A program made the translations under genes and the position numbers. From NCBI GenBank assembly GCA_015179125.1, contig WHVA01000030.1:1-64000 (forward strand): a DNA stretch of 64,000 nucleotides, read 5' to 3'. This stretch comes from Gautieria morchelliformis. Taxonomy: Eukaryota; Basidiomycota; Agaricomycetes; Gomphales; Gomphaceae. This document shows, one piece after another, positions 1 through 10,667 of the stretch. Under the pieces are notes generated by a model, which was not told where the DNA came from, did not search any database, and saw nothing but the letters and a program-made list of their open reading frames with translations. Position 1 is the first letter of the stretch. Every line of letters begins with the position of its first letter.

Positions 1-1500
1 ATAGAAATGGACGTACTTGGTGTGGCATGCACCGGGCGGAGAAGACCATATCTGTCAAAGTGAGGAAGACCTATAAGAAATTGTTTTAAGCATACTAAAG
101 AGGTCAATATTATAGAGTGCGAACCTGGGCCGACATCACCTTCCGGTCTCAGTTCATAGACTTCTGCAGGCAGGTCGGGGTTTTCCTTAATGAGATCTGT
201 CAAGCAGACTTGAACCCGGTTAATATTTGTAGTTATGACGCAAACCTGGAGAATACTTACTCCATGACCCGCAACCCTGGTATTTTTGCGCACACGCAGC
301 AGCCACTTTACCCTTGTATCTACCGCTTTGTACGACCCATATTTCGTAAGGATGATTGACCTCTGGGTCAGTTTCTTGCGTAGCACATGGGCACTGTGGA
401 TGCTCGATGTGCAAGGATCGGAAAGCATCCGGGAGTTCGTAGTCGGCATACAACTGGTTATCTAAATGGCATGGCCTGCGAGAGTGCTCAGTATCCCAAC
501 CCGGTGATTAATGTAACTTACCAGTGATATACCCTTTCACCGCTGCGTGCCCAAGTCAACATCATTTTTGCTGTGCGTATGTGTTCGCGGTAGGGCGCAA
601 ACGTTTCCAGCCGAAGCGCACTGACTTCATCGACACCCGGATGGCCCGAGTAAGGGGATGTTGGAGATAACATAGAAGAATGCACAGAATGTGAGCTTTT
701 CACAAGAGGGAGACGAGACTGGAGTATTCCGAAAGTCTGAAAATGAGGGGTACATAGCAGACGATGCTGGCATATCCACATGGTAAACATATGGCCTATT
801 TAACCTGTTTGTGAGCTCAAAAGGGGCAAAACTCTGTTGCCTTCATGCTTACCTAGTAAATTTGTTGTCGGATAACAGTCGCTCAATGTGAAAAAGCACA
901 CTGAATGACGGGGAAGTGGAGCAGCTTAGCTCTGTGAATAGAGCTAAGCTGCTCCACACACAAACGAAGCGAGGCCCTCCGATGTCCGTTGCTCGTTTTG
1001 GTGTATTGGTGCTAATGCGTTTCTCCAAAAGGTATGGAGGCAGGAAGCGAAGGTGTATGGGTGCTTATGGTAAACTGTATATTGCGACGAAATAGCTGGT
1101 GCTTCCGAAGGCCTGGCCTGGTCCGCAGCTGACCAAGCTCATTGTTAGGGCGTCAGACCCAGGGCGAAGGCGGTTATGTAATAATATTGGGCAAGTTTTA
1201 CAAGTTAGATCCCCAAACGAGAGGGCTTAGACCGGGATCTCCGAGTTGTTGTTTAGAAGAAGACGCGTTCCCAGTGGTAAGGGCGTCGTTATATACCGGC
1301 CTTTGTGAGACGACACAGAGTGAAAGTCCAGCAAGAGTGGATGACGCCACCAGCAATTGATCACGGTAAGACTTGGGAATAGTCACAGTGTGTGCCCAGG
1401 CTGACGAGAATGCCCTACTGCCTAGCTTTGAACTTGCACGAGGAAACATACATATAAGAAACTGAGGCGGCATTAATGTTCAGGCCCAGATAGGAGTAAG
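1..1500. other. No gene recognised; contains an 18 bp perfect palindrome
   Basis: Short open frames occur on both strands here but none resembles a known family and none splices convincingly into a longer product. The only clear structure is a perfect inverted repeat at 916-957, described separately. The stretch may hold the promoter or 5' exons of the Crinkler-like gene that starts near 1539. Confidence 0.4.
916..957. repeat. Perfect 18 bp inverted repeat with 6 bp loop
   Basis: The arm GTGGAGCAGCTTAGCTCT (916-933) is followed by a 6 bp spacer and its exact reverse complement (940-957). It would form a strong hairpin as DNA or RNA. No target duplication is obvious on either side. It may be the core of a foldback or MITE element. 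Confidence 0.8.
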
Positions 1501-1538
1501 TACCTTTGTTCGTGCAACACATCATCTACTCTCTACCA

Positions 1539-3354
1539 ATGTCGCTTGATTCTATTCAGGGCATCAAAAAGGTGGACGTGGGTGGTTCATTCTACACTCT
1601 TTGGGCGAAGTGGGGTAAATGGGAAACCGAGAGATCGCTGCTGTTTGAACAACGTGCAGTGGTGCGCCAGACTGGGGTTGACCGGGCTGGTATCGATGTA
1701 CCAGCGTCGTACTCTGTCTTAAAGCTCTCACAAGAAGATCGCGAGGCATATCGCCTTCACATTTCAGGTATTTTGATTCGGGATGAGTACCGTCAGGCAT
1801 TGGACGACATATCTTATTTTGCGACCCATTATAACCTGCCGCTTCAGGATGCCACAGGCTCCTACTCTGGGGAGGTCGACAACCCTTTCCACAATACTGT
1901 GCCATCGAACGTGACAGGGGCTGTTACATTGCTTGGCCACCCAGGAATTGGTAAGTGCAATGCTCATCAGAATCCGTGATTTCTTATCTTGTCTCCATGA
2001 TTAGGGAAATCCCTTTGGGCAATTCTTGTGCTCGTACTTCGAATCCTTGCAGGACATCCCACTATCTACTACTTCCAAACCCATATCTGCTATGTTTTTA
2101 ATGCAGATGGCTTATATGAAATGGACCTTGGAGACCTTGGAGTTGCAGGAGTGGAGTCAGGGCACCAGCGGTTTTATCATGCCATCTCATCAGACTACTG
2201 GTGTTTGGTTGATTGCAACAGGACTGTCCAGGATGTACCCCCATCCCTGTCAAGCCTAGAGTCTTTCCTTGTACAGACAGCATCACCTCGCAGGGGGCGG
2301 CTTGAATGGCGGAAGAAATATGAGGCTGTTTCAATTGAGTATTATATGAGGCCTTGGACTCTTTCTGAGCTCATTATGGGGTAAGTAAACTCTATGTGTC
2401 CTTTATCACCTTATTGATAATTATCTCAGTCACACATTGCAGACCAGGGGGAAACCATGTTCTGAAGCCGAGCTTGAGGTGTTCTACTCTCGGTATGCAC
2501 CTTCGGCGCGCACCGCTTACACTTATGCCCACCAACATCTCTCTCGTTATGACAACAACATGGTTAAAAGAGAAATCGGAAAATTAACCTATGACAAGGT
2601 TGCGAGCATGTTGTCTGCTGCTGAGCAGTTGGGCACTGAAGGCGAAGGCGTATCACACCATATTCTCCTCATCAGTCCTCAAAGCAACCGTGAGATGCTC
2701 GAGGTCTCCATCCCCACACGCTACATATACAAAATGCTCCGTGACCATCTCCATATCAAGACGTTGCAGGAAGCGTTGAAACTTTATCAAATTTTCGTGC
2801 GCAACACGCAGACCAAGGCGTCTGCCGGCTATATCTTCGAGGACGTTCACAATTTGTTCTGCAAGGGGGGCGAATGGCAAGTCACTCCACTGACGCGAAA
2901 CAATGCGGGAACTGTAAACACGCATTTCAAGCCCCCGACTGCGAACGCAAGCTCCTCTTACATGCGCTTTGGTCACAATGGTCATCAGGTAAATATCGCG
3001 CCCCGGAGGCTCCCTGACAACGCCACATTCGTGCCCTTGGCATGCCGTCGATACCTCCTTGACCAGATGATAACTCTCAAAAATGGTTATTACCAACCTG
3101 CACCTGGTCAGGCGACCTTGGATGGTTTCATCTATGATGAGGCTAGCAAAACCGCTACCATGCTCCAAATGACCGTCGCTACAAAACATGATGTCAAAAC
3201 CAAAGGCGTGGAATGGCTCAAAAATCAGGGGGCTGAGAAACTTCGCTTGGTGGCCGTTACACCGCCAGACACTCCGATAGATCTGCCGGTTCCGAACACC
3301 TTGGTCCCTCATATCACAGAAGTGTACAACCTCGTGGTTAAGGATATTTTGTAG
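1539..3354 (+). CDS. Crinkler/RHS-like P-loop NTPase with C-terminal nuclease-like domain
   Basis: Three exons fit in phase: 1539-1950, 2005-2380 and 2448-3354, giving about 564 residues. The first intron splits the Walker A motif, which reads GHPGIGKS after splicing. The C-terminal third has a pattern resembling restriction-endonuclease-fold domains: a glutamate in AGYIFEDVHNLF, then LDGFIYDE and the strand LQMTV, i.e. an acidic residue followed by a Q-x-T type core. This NTPase plus REase-like layout is typical of the expanded Crinkler/RHS-like families of basidiomycetes, which have been linked to secreted effectors and to transposon-associated genes. No signal peptide is visible at the chosen ATG, which is the first in-frame ATG; an upstream exon is possible. 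The gene sits in a repeat-rich flank, as is usual for this family. The family assignment rests on recalled sequence patterns; the function is not known. Confidence 0.65.
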
Positions 3355-4395
3355 TCGATCTTGTTACTTGTTATGGTTGAGTTCGAGCGAATGAAAAAGT
3401 TAAAAAAAAAAAAAAAATTTAGTAGTTGTAGTTCTATTTTTTCAGATTAGACTATTCTAAAATTTTAAAATAAAAAGAGTTAATCTCTCGCTCCCTACTG
3501 GACCGCCGCCCTAGAGAGTAGGGCCTTCCTTATGTACAGCCATAAAAGAATTAACTATATGCTGGGACGCTATGTAAAACTTATGAATACTTAAACCTTT
3601 TACGGAAATAATTCACTTGGAAGTTGGCATGCAGGCAGGAGTGCGCGAGAGCGAGCTCGAGCTATAGCGTGAGCCCCTCAGGCAGCGTGAACTCTGAGAT
3701 TTACCTGGCCATGTGCGCCGTTGAGCAAGCGGGTGCGCGCCCTGTGCTCTCGCGCGTCGCGTGCTGCGGTCAACGGGATCACCGCGTTGAGGCGGCAGGT
3801 ATTCATAGTCCGAATAGACACCAATCGCCGGGTTTAGGGTGGCTAATCGTGGGGCATGGAGAGCAAGGAAACGGATCACGAGTACATCTGCCCGATCGTT
3901 AATAGGCTTTCATTCTGGAGACGTTCGATATCCAAGTACAGCTTACCATCAGACGGGCAAACACAAGGTCTATCTAGTCTTCAAGTGCGTTCCTTGCACA
4001 GGCGGCTACTATATGTAGTCACATGTAGATAGATCCAGACATACCATGTACTCATTGAGCATATAGATTCAATTACAACCATTTACATCCACACATCTGA
4101 GCCACTCATACTCCAGTTACACTCTACTGGCTCAGAGCACATCTTAAATATATATCTCTGCACAGTCCAAATCTGTTCTAGTACCTGCATTGCACTCCAA
4201 TTAAATAGTACTATATGTACAGACTAACCGATAATAAAAATACTGCGGTAACAATGTGGACCTCACTCAAAAAGGCCAATGAGTTGTCACACGCATAAGG
4301 GCCCCCGCTCCCGCCCACAAAAAAAGAAAAAGAAAAAGAAAAAGAAAACGCACCATGCACATGCCCTACCCGCCCCCCTGCTCGATCCCCATCAT
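3355..4395. other. Intergenic, low complexity: poly-A tract and AAAAAG microsatellite
   Basis: After the Crinkler-like stop there is a 15-base A run near 3401-3416 and an A/G microsatellite (AAAAAG units) at about 4319-4347. No coding region is supported. The stretch contains several very AT-rich blocks. Confidence 0.5.
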
Positions 4396-4975
4396 TTACA
4401 ACGGCGGGCGTGCCACGTGCGGTAGTGGCCCGGTCGCAGCGTGCAGGATGGCCGCCAGAGCGGCGTCGTCAAACGTGTCATTGGGGTTGTGCTTGAGGCT
4501 GCGCGGGTGGATGGGGTGGTGCGAGAACACCAAGAACAAGTCAGCACGCAGACGGACATGGCACGAAGCGAACCGGCGGGAGGAAAGAGGATACGGAAAC
4601 TGATGCACAACGAACACGGGACATGCGTGGAGGGAGTGCAGAACAACACTTGCGTGACACGTGAAAAAAGAAAAAAAAAAGAATGCAAAAGACAAAATGA
4701 CAAGCAAATCCGACTCACCCCTCAAACGTCCTTTTCCTCGGCTCTGGATCCACATTGATCATCTCTCCACAAACGTGCGCCCCATATCCATGACCGTGAG
4801 CTGCTCCCCGCCCAACCCGTTCCGGCTTGATTTCATCTATAAGAAGTGACGTGGCATATGCCCATATATGCACTGAGCATCAATGAAGACGATATAGTGG
4901 GGCAAATACTGGACTTACGCTCTAATACTAGCAGCAACATGGAAGGAGGCCTGGGACATTAGGGAAGATGGGGTC
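4396..4975 (-). pseudogene. 3' fragment of an unidentified gene (three C-terminal exons)
   Basis: On the minus strand three exons splice in phase. A short exon ending near 4920 ends in MLLLVLE. A middle exon (about 4850-4714) includes GYGAHVCGEMINVDPEPRK. The last exon (about 4512-4396) encodes LKHNPNDTFDDAALAAIL and ends with a stop at 4396. Donor gtaagt and gtgagt and matching acceptors are present. Codon pattern and splicing make this a genuine coding relic, but no upstream exons continue past about 4980. The repeat pair that carries the hAT element begins roughly 250 bp beyond, so the 5' part was probably lost by rearrangement. The protein family was not recognised. It may still be the intact end of a gene with unrecognised 5' exons. 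Confidence 0.4.
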
Positions 4976-5235
4976 AGTACTAGTTGGTGGTTACTCGTGA
5001 GGGTTGTGGTGGAAAAGAGGCCCCAGCGTGTATATAAATAATGCCCCGCCTCGTTGATAGATAAGCGCTAAGCCTCAAGGCAGCCTGGTTCTCATGCATT
5101 CGGACCACAATCTATTTTTTTTGGAAGCTCTTCATAAATATGTATCTAAGTCAAAATTTTAATGGCGGTGGACGTACCTTGAGCGCGGCATGGCTGCGTG
5201 GCCGTGCTCAAATCCATCCCAACTTGATACTGGAT

Positions 5236-5448
5236 GATCTAAATACGACGATACTACCGATATGAAGCTAACAAGGCAAACTTGGAGCGAGGACACATCA
5301 ACCACTCGGAGCTGGGATCAGTCGACCCAATTGCAGCATATCAGATGATGTCGGAAATGGTCGATCGAGCTTGAGGCTTGTTGTAGGGTGTGAATAGACT
5401 AGCTAATCGTGACCACAGTCACCTGTGGTTACGAGGTAATGCTTTAGG
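5236..5448. repeat. Direct repeat, copy A (about 210 bp)
   Basis: The block that starts GATCTAAATACGACGATACT and ends in the hAT target sequence GCTTTAGG recurs, with scattered substitutions, at 7016-7217. Removing the hAT element joins the two copies head to tail, so the site was a tandem duplication before the transposon inserted. The repeat itself shows no clear coding potential. Confidence 0.8.
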
Positions 5449-7007
5449 TAGTGATGCACGGGCCGGGCTGGGCTCAGAAAGCCCGGGCTTGGGCTCGGCT
5501 TTAGCAGGCTCGGCCTCAGTGAAGCCTTGAGCCCAGCCCATTAGTCGGGCTCGGGCTCGGCCCGGGCTTCAGGTATGAAAAAACAAATACGAAAAAAAAT
5601 AAAATATTATGATTAAGCCGTAGCATCAATATTAAATGTTTTCTAATTCGTCATCACTGTTCTCGATGTCGGCAAGTGCGCTTGTATTGTCTCCGTCCTT
5701 GCTTCTATAAGACTCTCCCGCTTCATCCTCTAAGGCCGTCTCGGTTCTGGTGCATGGCTCGGGTTCATGGAAAATTAGTTCGTGTCACAACATACACCTG
5801 AGGCACTGAAGAGCTTCAACGATGTCGCCCTTAAGGCGACTTTGGCGCTTGCTGATCATAATTCCTGAAGATGAAAAGGCACGTTCGCTTGACACAGAAG
5901 ACGCCATAATTGGAAGATAATCGGCAGCTAATAGTGCCCATACCGGGAGCCGCTGAGAATTGAGCTGAAAGATGCATAATAATAATTAGGTTGATATAAA
6001 TTAGAACAGTGACAATTTTTACCCCCCACCACTGGACAATTGACTGTCCAGGCGCAAGTTCATCCCGCGCATCTAAATACAAATTATATTCTTTAAGCCA
6101 AGGGTTTTTTGGATCTATTGCGGCAGTCGATTGAAGAGTATCGTCCTCCGATTCGCCATCGTCACTCAGCTCTCTCAGGAGCGTGGTTATTTTTTTCTCT
6201 GAGGGTCGAGTGTGCTTGACCGATGAATGTGAGGTTGGCTCTGCATTGACTTCGATAAAACGCTCCCGGAACTATCAAATAGACTCAGTAACATACCAAA
6301 TGGGGGCTTCGTGATAACATACCAATTTCTTGACATTATCCTTGACGTCATTCTGCAGGTTCTCAGGCCAATGTCTCTTGAAATGGTGCATCTTCTGACT
6401 GGGATCAAGTACTGCAATAACAATTCAGGTATCAGATATAAATGCGAATGTGCTAAAATAAACTGACCCATCGTAAGAATAAACACGTCTGAATCTGCAG
6501 TCTTGTCATAATACTCGGTTATCTTTTCAATGGCAGCTTGAATAGCCCCTGTAAATGGTAAATACTTGTCCTTGCTAAGGCGAGTGGTCCATGCTTTGTG
6601 CAAAGCCTCGAGGGCAGGCAAGGCAAGGTGTAAGCTAGGGCCGGCCCCATCGGATGAAAATGCCTGCTGAGCTTTGTCGGCATTGCTGGGGTCGACGACT
6701 TTCTCCGTTGCAGTAATTTTGCGCTTCGGTCGACTGTTGTTGGTGATCCCGGACATATGGCTTCGGGCAGGAGGCAGAACGAGAGAAATAACCTTGTTTT
6801 ATGTATGTACAGTTGCCGTCCAAATCAAGGCAAAGTTGTACTATATAAGTGCAGCAAAGCCCGGGCTCAAGCCCAGGGCTTGGGCTTCCGCAAGTTAGAA
6901 GCCCGGCCCACTTGGTGGGCTCACTGCGGGCTGGGCCCGGGCTCGGCTCGCCCAAATCGGGCTCGGCTGGGCTCGGCTTCGGGCTTCCCGAGCCCCGTGC
7001 ATCACTA
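5449..7007 (-). mobile_element. hAT-superfamily DNA transposon, 1,559 bp, with 8 bp target duplication
   Basis: The element starts TAGTGATGCACGGGC and ends with the inverted counterpart GCCCCGTGCATCACTA. It is flanked by the 8 bp duplication GCTTTAGG at 5441-5448 and 7008-7015, the size expected for hAT elements. Both subterminal regions, about 150 bp each, are GC-rich arrays of GGGCTCGG/GCCCGGGC-like words, possible transposase binding sites. The only gene inside is a C-terminal transposase segment (5785-6756). The intact target duplication suggests a fairly recent insertion. The element lacks the catalytic N-terminal and central transposase regions, so it is best viewed as an internally deleted derivative. 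Confidence 0.92.
5785..6756 (-). CDS. N-terminally truncated hAT transposase (dimerisation domain) with intact reading frame
   Basis: Four exons splice in phase from an ATG at 6756 to a stop at 5785, about 265 residues. The last two exons carry the hAT C-terminal dimerisation domain: NPWLKEYNLYLD, the QWW segment, then LPIMASSVSSERAFSSSG, the family's most conserved block. The N-terminal BED finger and the RNase H-like catalytic domain are absent; the start codon lies about 250 bp inside the terminal inverted repeat. No stop or frameshift interrupts the remaining frame. The protein cannot catalyse transposition alone but could in principle dimerise with full-length transposase. It may be an inert deletion product that has simply not yet decayed. 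Confidence 0.75.
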
Positions 7008-7015
7008 GCTTTAGG

Positions 7016-7217
7016 TGATCTAAATACGACGATACTATCGATATGAAGCTAATAGGACAAATTTGGAGCAAGGACAGATCAACCGCTCGTAACTGCCATT
7101 AGTTGACCTGATTGCAGCATGTTAGATAATGTCAGAAACGCTCGATCCAGCTCGAGGCTTGTTGTGGGGTCTGAATAGATTAACCAAACGTGGCCTCAAT
7201 TTCCTACTGCTATCAGG
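7016..7217. repeat. Direct repeat, copy B
   Basis: Second copy of the 5236-5448 block, beginning directly after the right-hand hAT target duplication and ending GGTAATGCTTCGG. It runs into the promoter region of the NDUFV2-like gene, so the duplication may have arisen from that gene's upstream sequence. Confidence 0.8.
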
Positions 7218-7393
7218 TAATGCTTCGGCCATTTGCCGCCAATCTGAGTCATTCGAACTACAAGTAGAAACCCCTAAAACGCGGTGGATGTTAGCGGGGG
7301 CTGCGACCAGCCTGACGCGTGCGCGCAATTCGCCACGTGATGCGATAGCGCTCCTCTTCAAATAAGCAGCTTGGCAGGACAAACAAGCAGTCA

Positions 7394-8435
7394 ATGTTGC
7401 CTGGTAGTGGTATTCGCGTTCTCCGCGTCTCTTCATCCTGGGCTGCCTCGAGGTCGATAGCCACTTCGTCGAGGAGAAGTTCAGATGCTTTGTTCCAGGC
7501 AAGTCCCCGAGTGCATTGCTCTCGTAGAGCTGATTCTTATGGCAACGGCAGCATCGAGACACGCCTTATAACAATCCCAAGGTAGTCTTGGGCGGAATTT
7601 GACCTGTCAGGCACCTAATCTAGTGTTCAGATTCCCTTCTCCTTCACTCCAGAGAATGCGAAACGTGCTGAAGAGATCATATCCTACTACACGCCCCAGT
7701 ATAAGAAGGCAGGCTGCTGTCATCCCTTTACTAGATCTTAGCCAGCGGCAGAACAAGGGATGGACTAGCATTAGTGTCATGTACTATGTGGCCAAGCTCC
7801 TCGAATTGCCTCCCATGCGAGTGTATGAAGTCGCTACTTTCTATACCATGTTCAATCGGTATGCTCCGTCCCGAGGCTTAATCCTTCTCAGCTGACGTTT
7901 ACCCGTAGGGAACCCATTGGTGATAACTTTGTGCAAGTCTGTACCACAACTCCATGCATGCTGCGTGGCTCGACCGAAATCCTGGACACTGTAGTCAGCC
8001 ATCTGAACTTGAAGAAGCCTGGCGAGACCACGAAGGACGGCAAGTTCACCGTCATCGAAGTCGAGTGTCAGGGTGCATGCAGCAATGCACCCATGCTGGT
8101 CGCGACTTTTATGTGCGTGTCCCCTGAGTAGGCCTCTCCATCCTTGAATTTACCGGATCACAGGAGGATTTAACCCCAGCTTCAACGAAGAAGATCTTAG
8201 ATTCCTTTGCAAAAGGTCAGAAACCGAAGCCCGGACCGCAGAGCGGTCGACACACGAGTGAGAATTCAGCGGGACTCACAGCTCTCACGTCAGAGGTACG
8301 TGAGTGATGCTTGTATTGCAGCCTCATCTTAAACAACCCCTTCGTTTATAGCTATATGGTCCTGGAGAATTCTGTCAAGAGGAGTTCAGACAGCCTATAA
8401 ACATGTGTCATATTTTATTGGGTTCTCCCGAATAA
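7394..8435 (+). pseudogene. Mitochondrial complex I 24 kDa subunit (NDUFV2), two frameshifts
   Basis: NDUFV2 is the [2Fe-2S] N1a subunit of the NADH-oxidising module of complex I. Exons are recognisable at 7394-7498, 7552-7581, 7631-7858, 7909-8112, 8164-8295 and 8352-8435. They encode a basic mitochondrial presequence, HRDTPYNNPK, the thioredoxin-like fold with YEVATFYTMF, and all four cluster cysteines (VCTTTPC and ECQGAC). The first intron uses a GC donor. Two lesions break the frame: a 4 bp insertion near 7709-7715, between YKK and AVIPLL, and a 1 bp deletion near 8104, between NAPM and the conserved EDLTP region. A cryptic donor at 8117 could bypass the second but not the first. Neighbouring genes read cleanly, so this looks like a decaying copy. 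Assembly errors are the alternative; a functional copy should then exist elsewhere. Confidence 0.8.
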
Positions 8436-8633
8436 ACAATTCACAGGAAGACAATAATGTATTTGGATCGACCCGATAACCTCATATACGTATAAAAAAA
8501 TCAGTAACCAATACCTTCAGGCGCCTATATGCCAGAATACTTCCTTTTCTTGGGTGCAAACACATGTACAATCTATCAGCGCGCACCAACTGCGTATGCG
8601 GCTGACAAATGCGTGACACTACGTGGTTCTGGC

Positions 8634-8664
8634 CACTTTTGTTCTGGCCACTTTTTCAAGTTCG
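8634..8664. repeat. Short tandem duplication in the C78 gene leader
   Basis: The 15 bp unit TTCTGGCCACTTTTG is repeated once directly upstream of the C78 start codon, with one terminal base changed. It lies in the presumed 5' UTR or core promoter. Confidence 0.6.
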
Positions 8665-8668
8665 CAAC

Positions 8669-10667
8669 ATGCCTGAGCCCAGTAGTGCTATAGATTCAAG
8701 CGAGGATGATATTCAGTTCCTTTATCAGACGTACGATGTTTCCGCTCACGCTCATTCTGAAGCGATTTACATTAGCATCTCACAGCGAGCCGGTCACATG
8801 TCAGCTTTGCTCAACTTCACTGCAGAGACTATCGCCAGAACAGCGGAACGCTCATTATGAGGGACATTTTAATCAGAATCCAGGTGAATTCTCAGTCAAG
8901 GATGCCACTGAGTAGCCAGTCAATAAATGTGGAGGTGGTGTGTAGCTTCGAGCTCAACCTCGGTGCCCGCAGCCCATACGGTGCCACCGAATGCCAGCAA
9001 GTCCCCGGCACATACTAGTGGCCGAAAAATACCGCCGTCACGTTCGAAACGAAACGTTCCCGCAGAGCAGAATATATTTTGGTTCCACGCTCAACCCACC
9101 CCGCCGCCTAAGAACTTTACCCCGGGTATGTCGTGAAATTCAATAAATGTCTTAAGAGGGCTCTATATAATCTCACCTTGAGGCCTTATACCTATACTAA
9201 AGCGTGTACTACACAAGACACATGCCAAAGGGGCGACCATCCGTGCAGTGTTATGCCACGACAGAACCACGCATGTCGCAGTAGAACTTTGGGACAGCGG
9301 ATGGGGCTGTGGGTACGTCCTGGGGTCACTGATGTATGTGCTCATGGCTGGTGTAAATTTAGTTACCGAAATTTCCTAATGGCCTGCACGGCGCTGATCA
9401 ACCAAACTACTCAGCCACTCTATTTTCCGCTCTTAGACGACCCGTTGCCCCCCGGTGTTCGCAATTTGCAATATTGGATTGAGGATGCTTGGGCTGACGG
9501 TATGATTTCACCTTTGAGTGTTCTCTTTTGCTTATTTTGGCAATTATAGGCTTTGACAGGGATGGTGCCAAGGACCTACAGCACAAGCTTGTTGGGACAA
9601 AGAAATGGATTGGAACAGCAGGTGTGCCAGGTCTCAGCCTCGTATTGTTTGGCACTCACGATTGTGTAGAACTTTATGTGGCTTTTGTATCAAGGGGCAT
9701 TCCGTGAGGCTTCAGCATGCCTCAGTTTCTTGTATTTCAACGACTTTGTCAGTGCGAAACTGGTTGATTTTCCAAAGTCTGCACGAGGTTTGTCAGTAGC
9801 GTTACATATTATAGCTACGTTGATCGTTTCATAGGGCCTAAAGCGGTGACGGAATGGGTTATGAACTACTTTTCTCCGGCTTCTGAAAACACACGACCTA
9901 CAAACGCATTCAATGCTCTCAAAGGCGCCAATCCTATAATATTGACGGACCGCATGCCATTGATTCTCCAGGTATGTTATCTGGCATCAACTTACGATAA
10001 TCGGTCTATTCACACTTTCTACCAGCATTCCGGCCATTCTCGCACTGTAGTTGGATTTGAGGTTAACAAGAAGGGAGAACCCAATTTACTAGTTTTTGAC
10101 CCGTCCCTGTACCTGTCTTTTCTTGAGCTGAGTCGCCATCTGCTAAAATCGAGAACCCATCAGCCGACCAAGCAAGGAAATTCGACAAGCTGCACTCACA
10201 AAGTATTCGCCGTCTTCCCCTTCATTTTCCCTGTCGAAAAAAACCGTCAGTTCTTGTCCAGTTCTCAATATCCCACGCTTATATAAGACGGATTCGGAGG
10301 AGCGGAAGAGACGTGCATCAAACTCTCTGGCTGATTCGAGCGCAAGAGAAATGAAACGTGTTAGAGGGGGACTCGAAACCCCGTCGCCAGGCCTTGATCG
10401 CGACATTATAGTTATTGACGATGAATCTGAAGCGGAAAAACTAGAGGAATCTCTGGACCCCACCAAGGTTTTGAACTTTTTTCGATTTAGTCAGAGTAAA
10501 CTTGGGTGAGTCCTACTCCAGACCCCGTTGCTATATGTGACCACCCGTTCATTGGTTGGTATAGGAAGAAGGATCGATATCAAATCCTCTACTTTCCTTT
10601 GGATCCACCGCTTGATGATGCTGAGCGATGGTCACGGCGAGTAGTTACGAGCGAGATAGTGAAGTGA
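8669..10667 (+). CDS. Peptidase C78 family cysteine protease (ZUP1/Mug105-like deubiquitinase)
   Basis: Twelve exons fit in phase with no frame break: 8669-8730, 8786-8883, 8946-9125, 9183-9312, 9363-9499, 9550-9621, 9670-9703, 9753-9787, 9835-9971, 10026-10108, 10164-10505, 10565-10667, giving 470 residues. An N-terminal zinc finger (VTCQLC with distal HYEGHF) matches the ubiquitin-binding finger of ZUFSP/ZUP1. The papain-like domain has the catalytic cysteine in DSGWGCGYRNFLMAC, the histidine in HSGHSRTVVG and the aspartate in LVFDPS. Human ZUP1 cleaves K63-linked and fission yeast Mug105 cleaves K48-linked ubiquitin chains; fungi lack or rarely use UFM1, so a deubiquitinase role is more likely than UFM1 processing. 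The C-terminal tail contains DIIVIDDESEAE, which looks like a SUMO-interacting motif. The last residues VVTSEIVK end at the TGA. Two exons are only 34-35 bp long. Confidence 0.88.
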
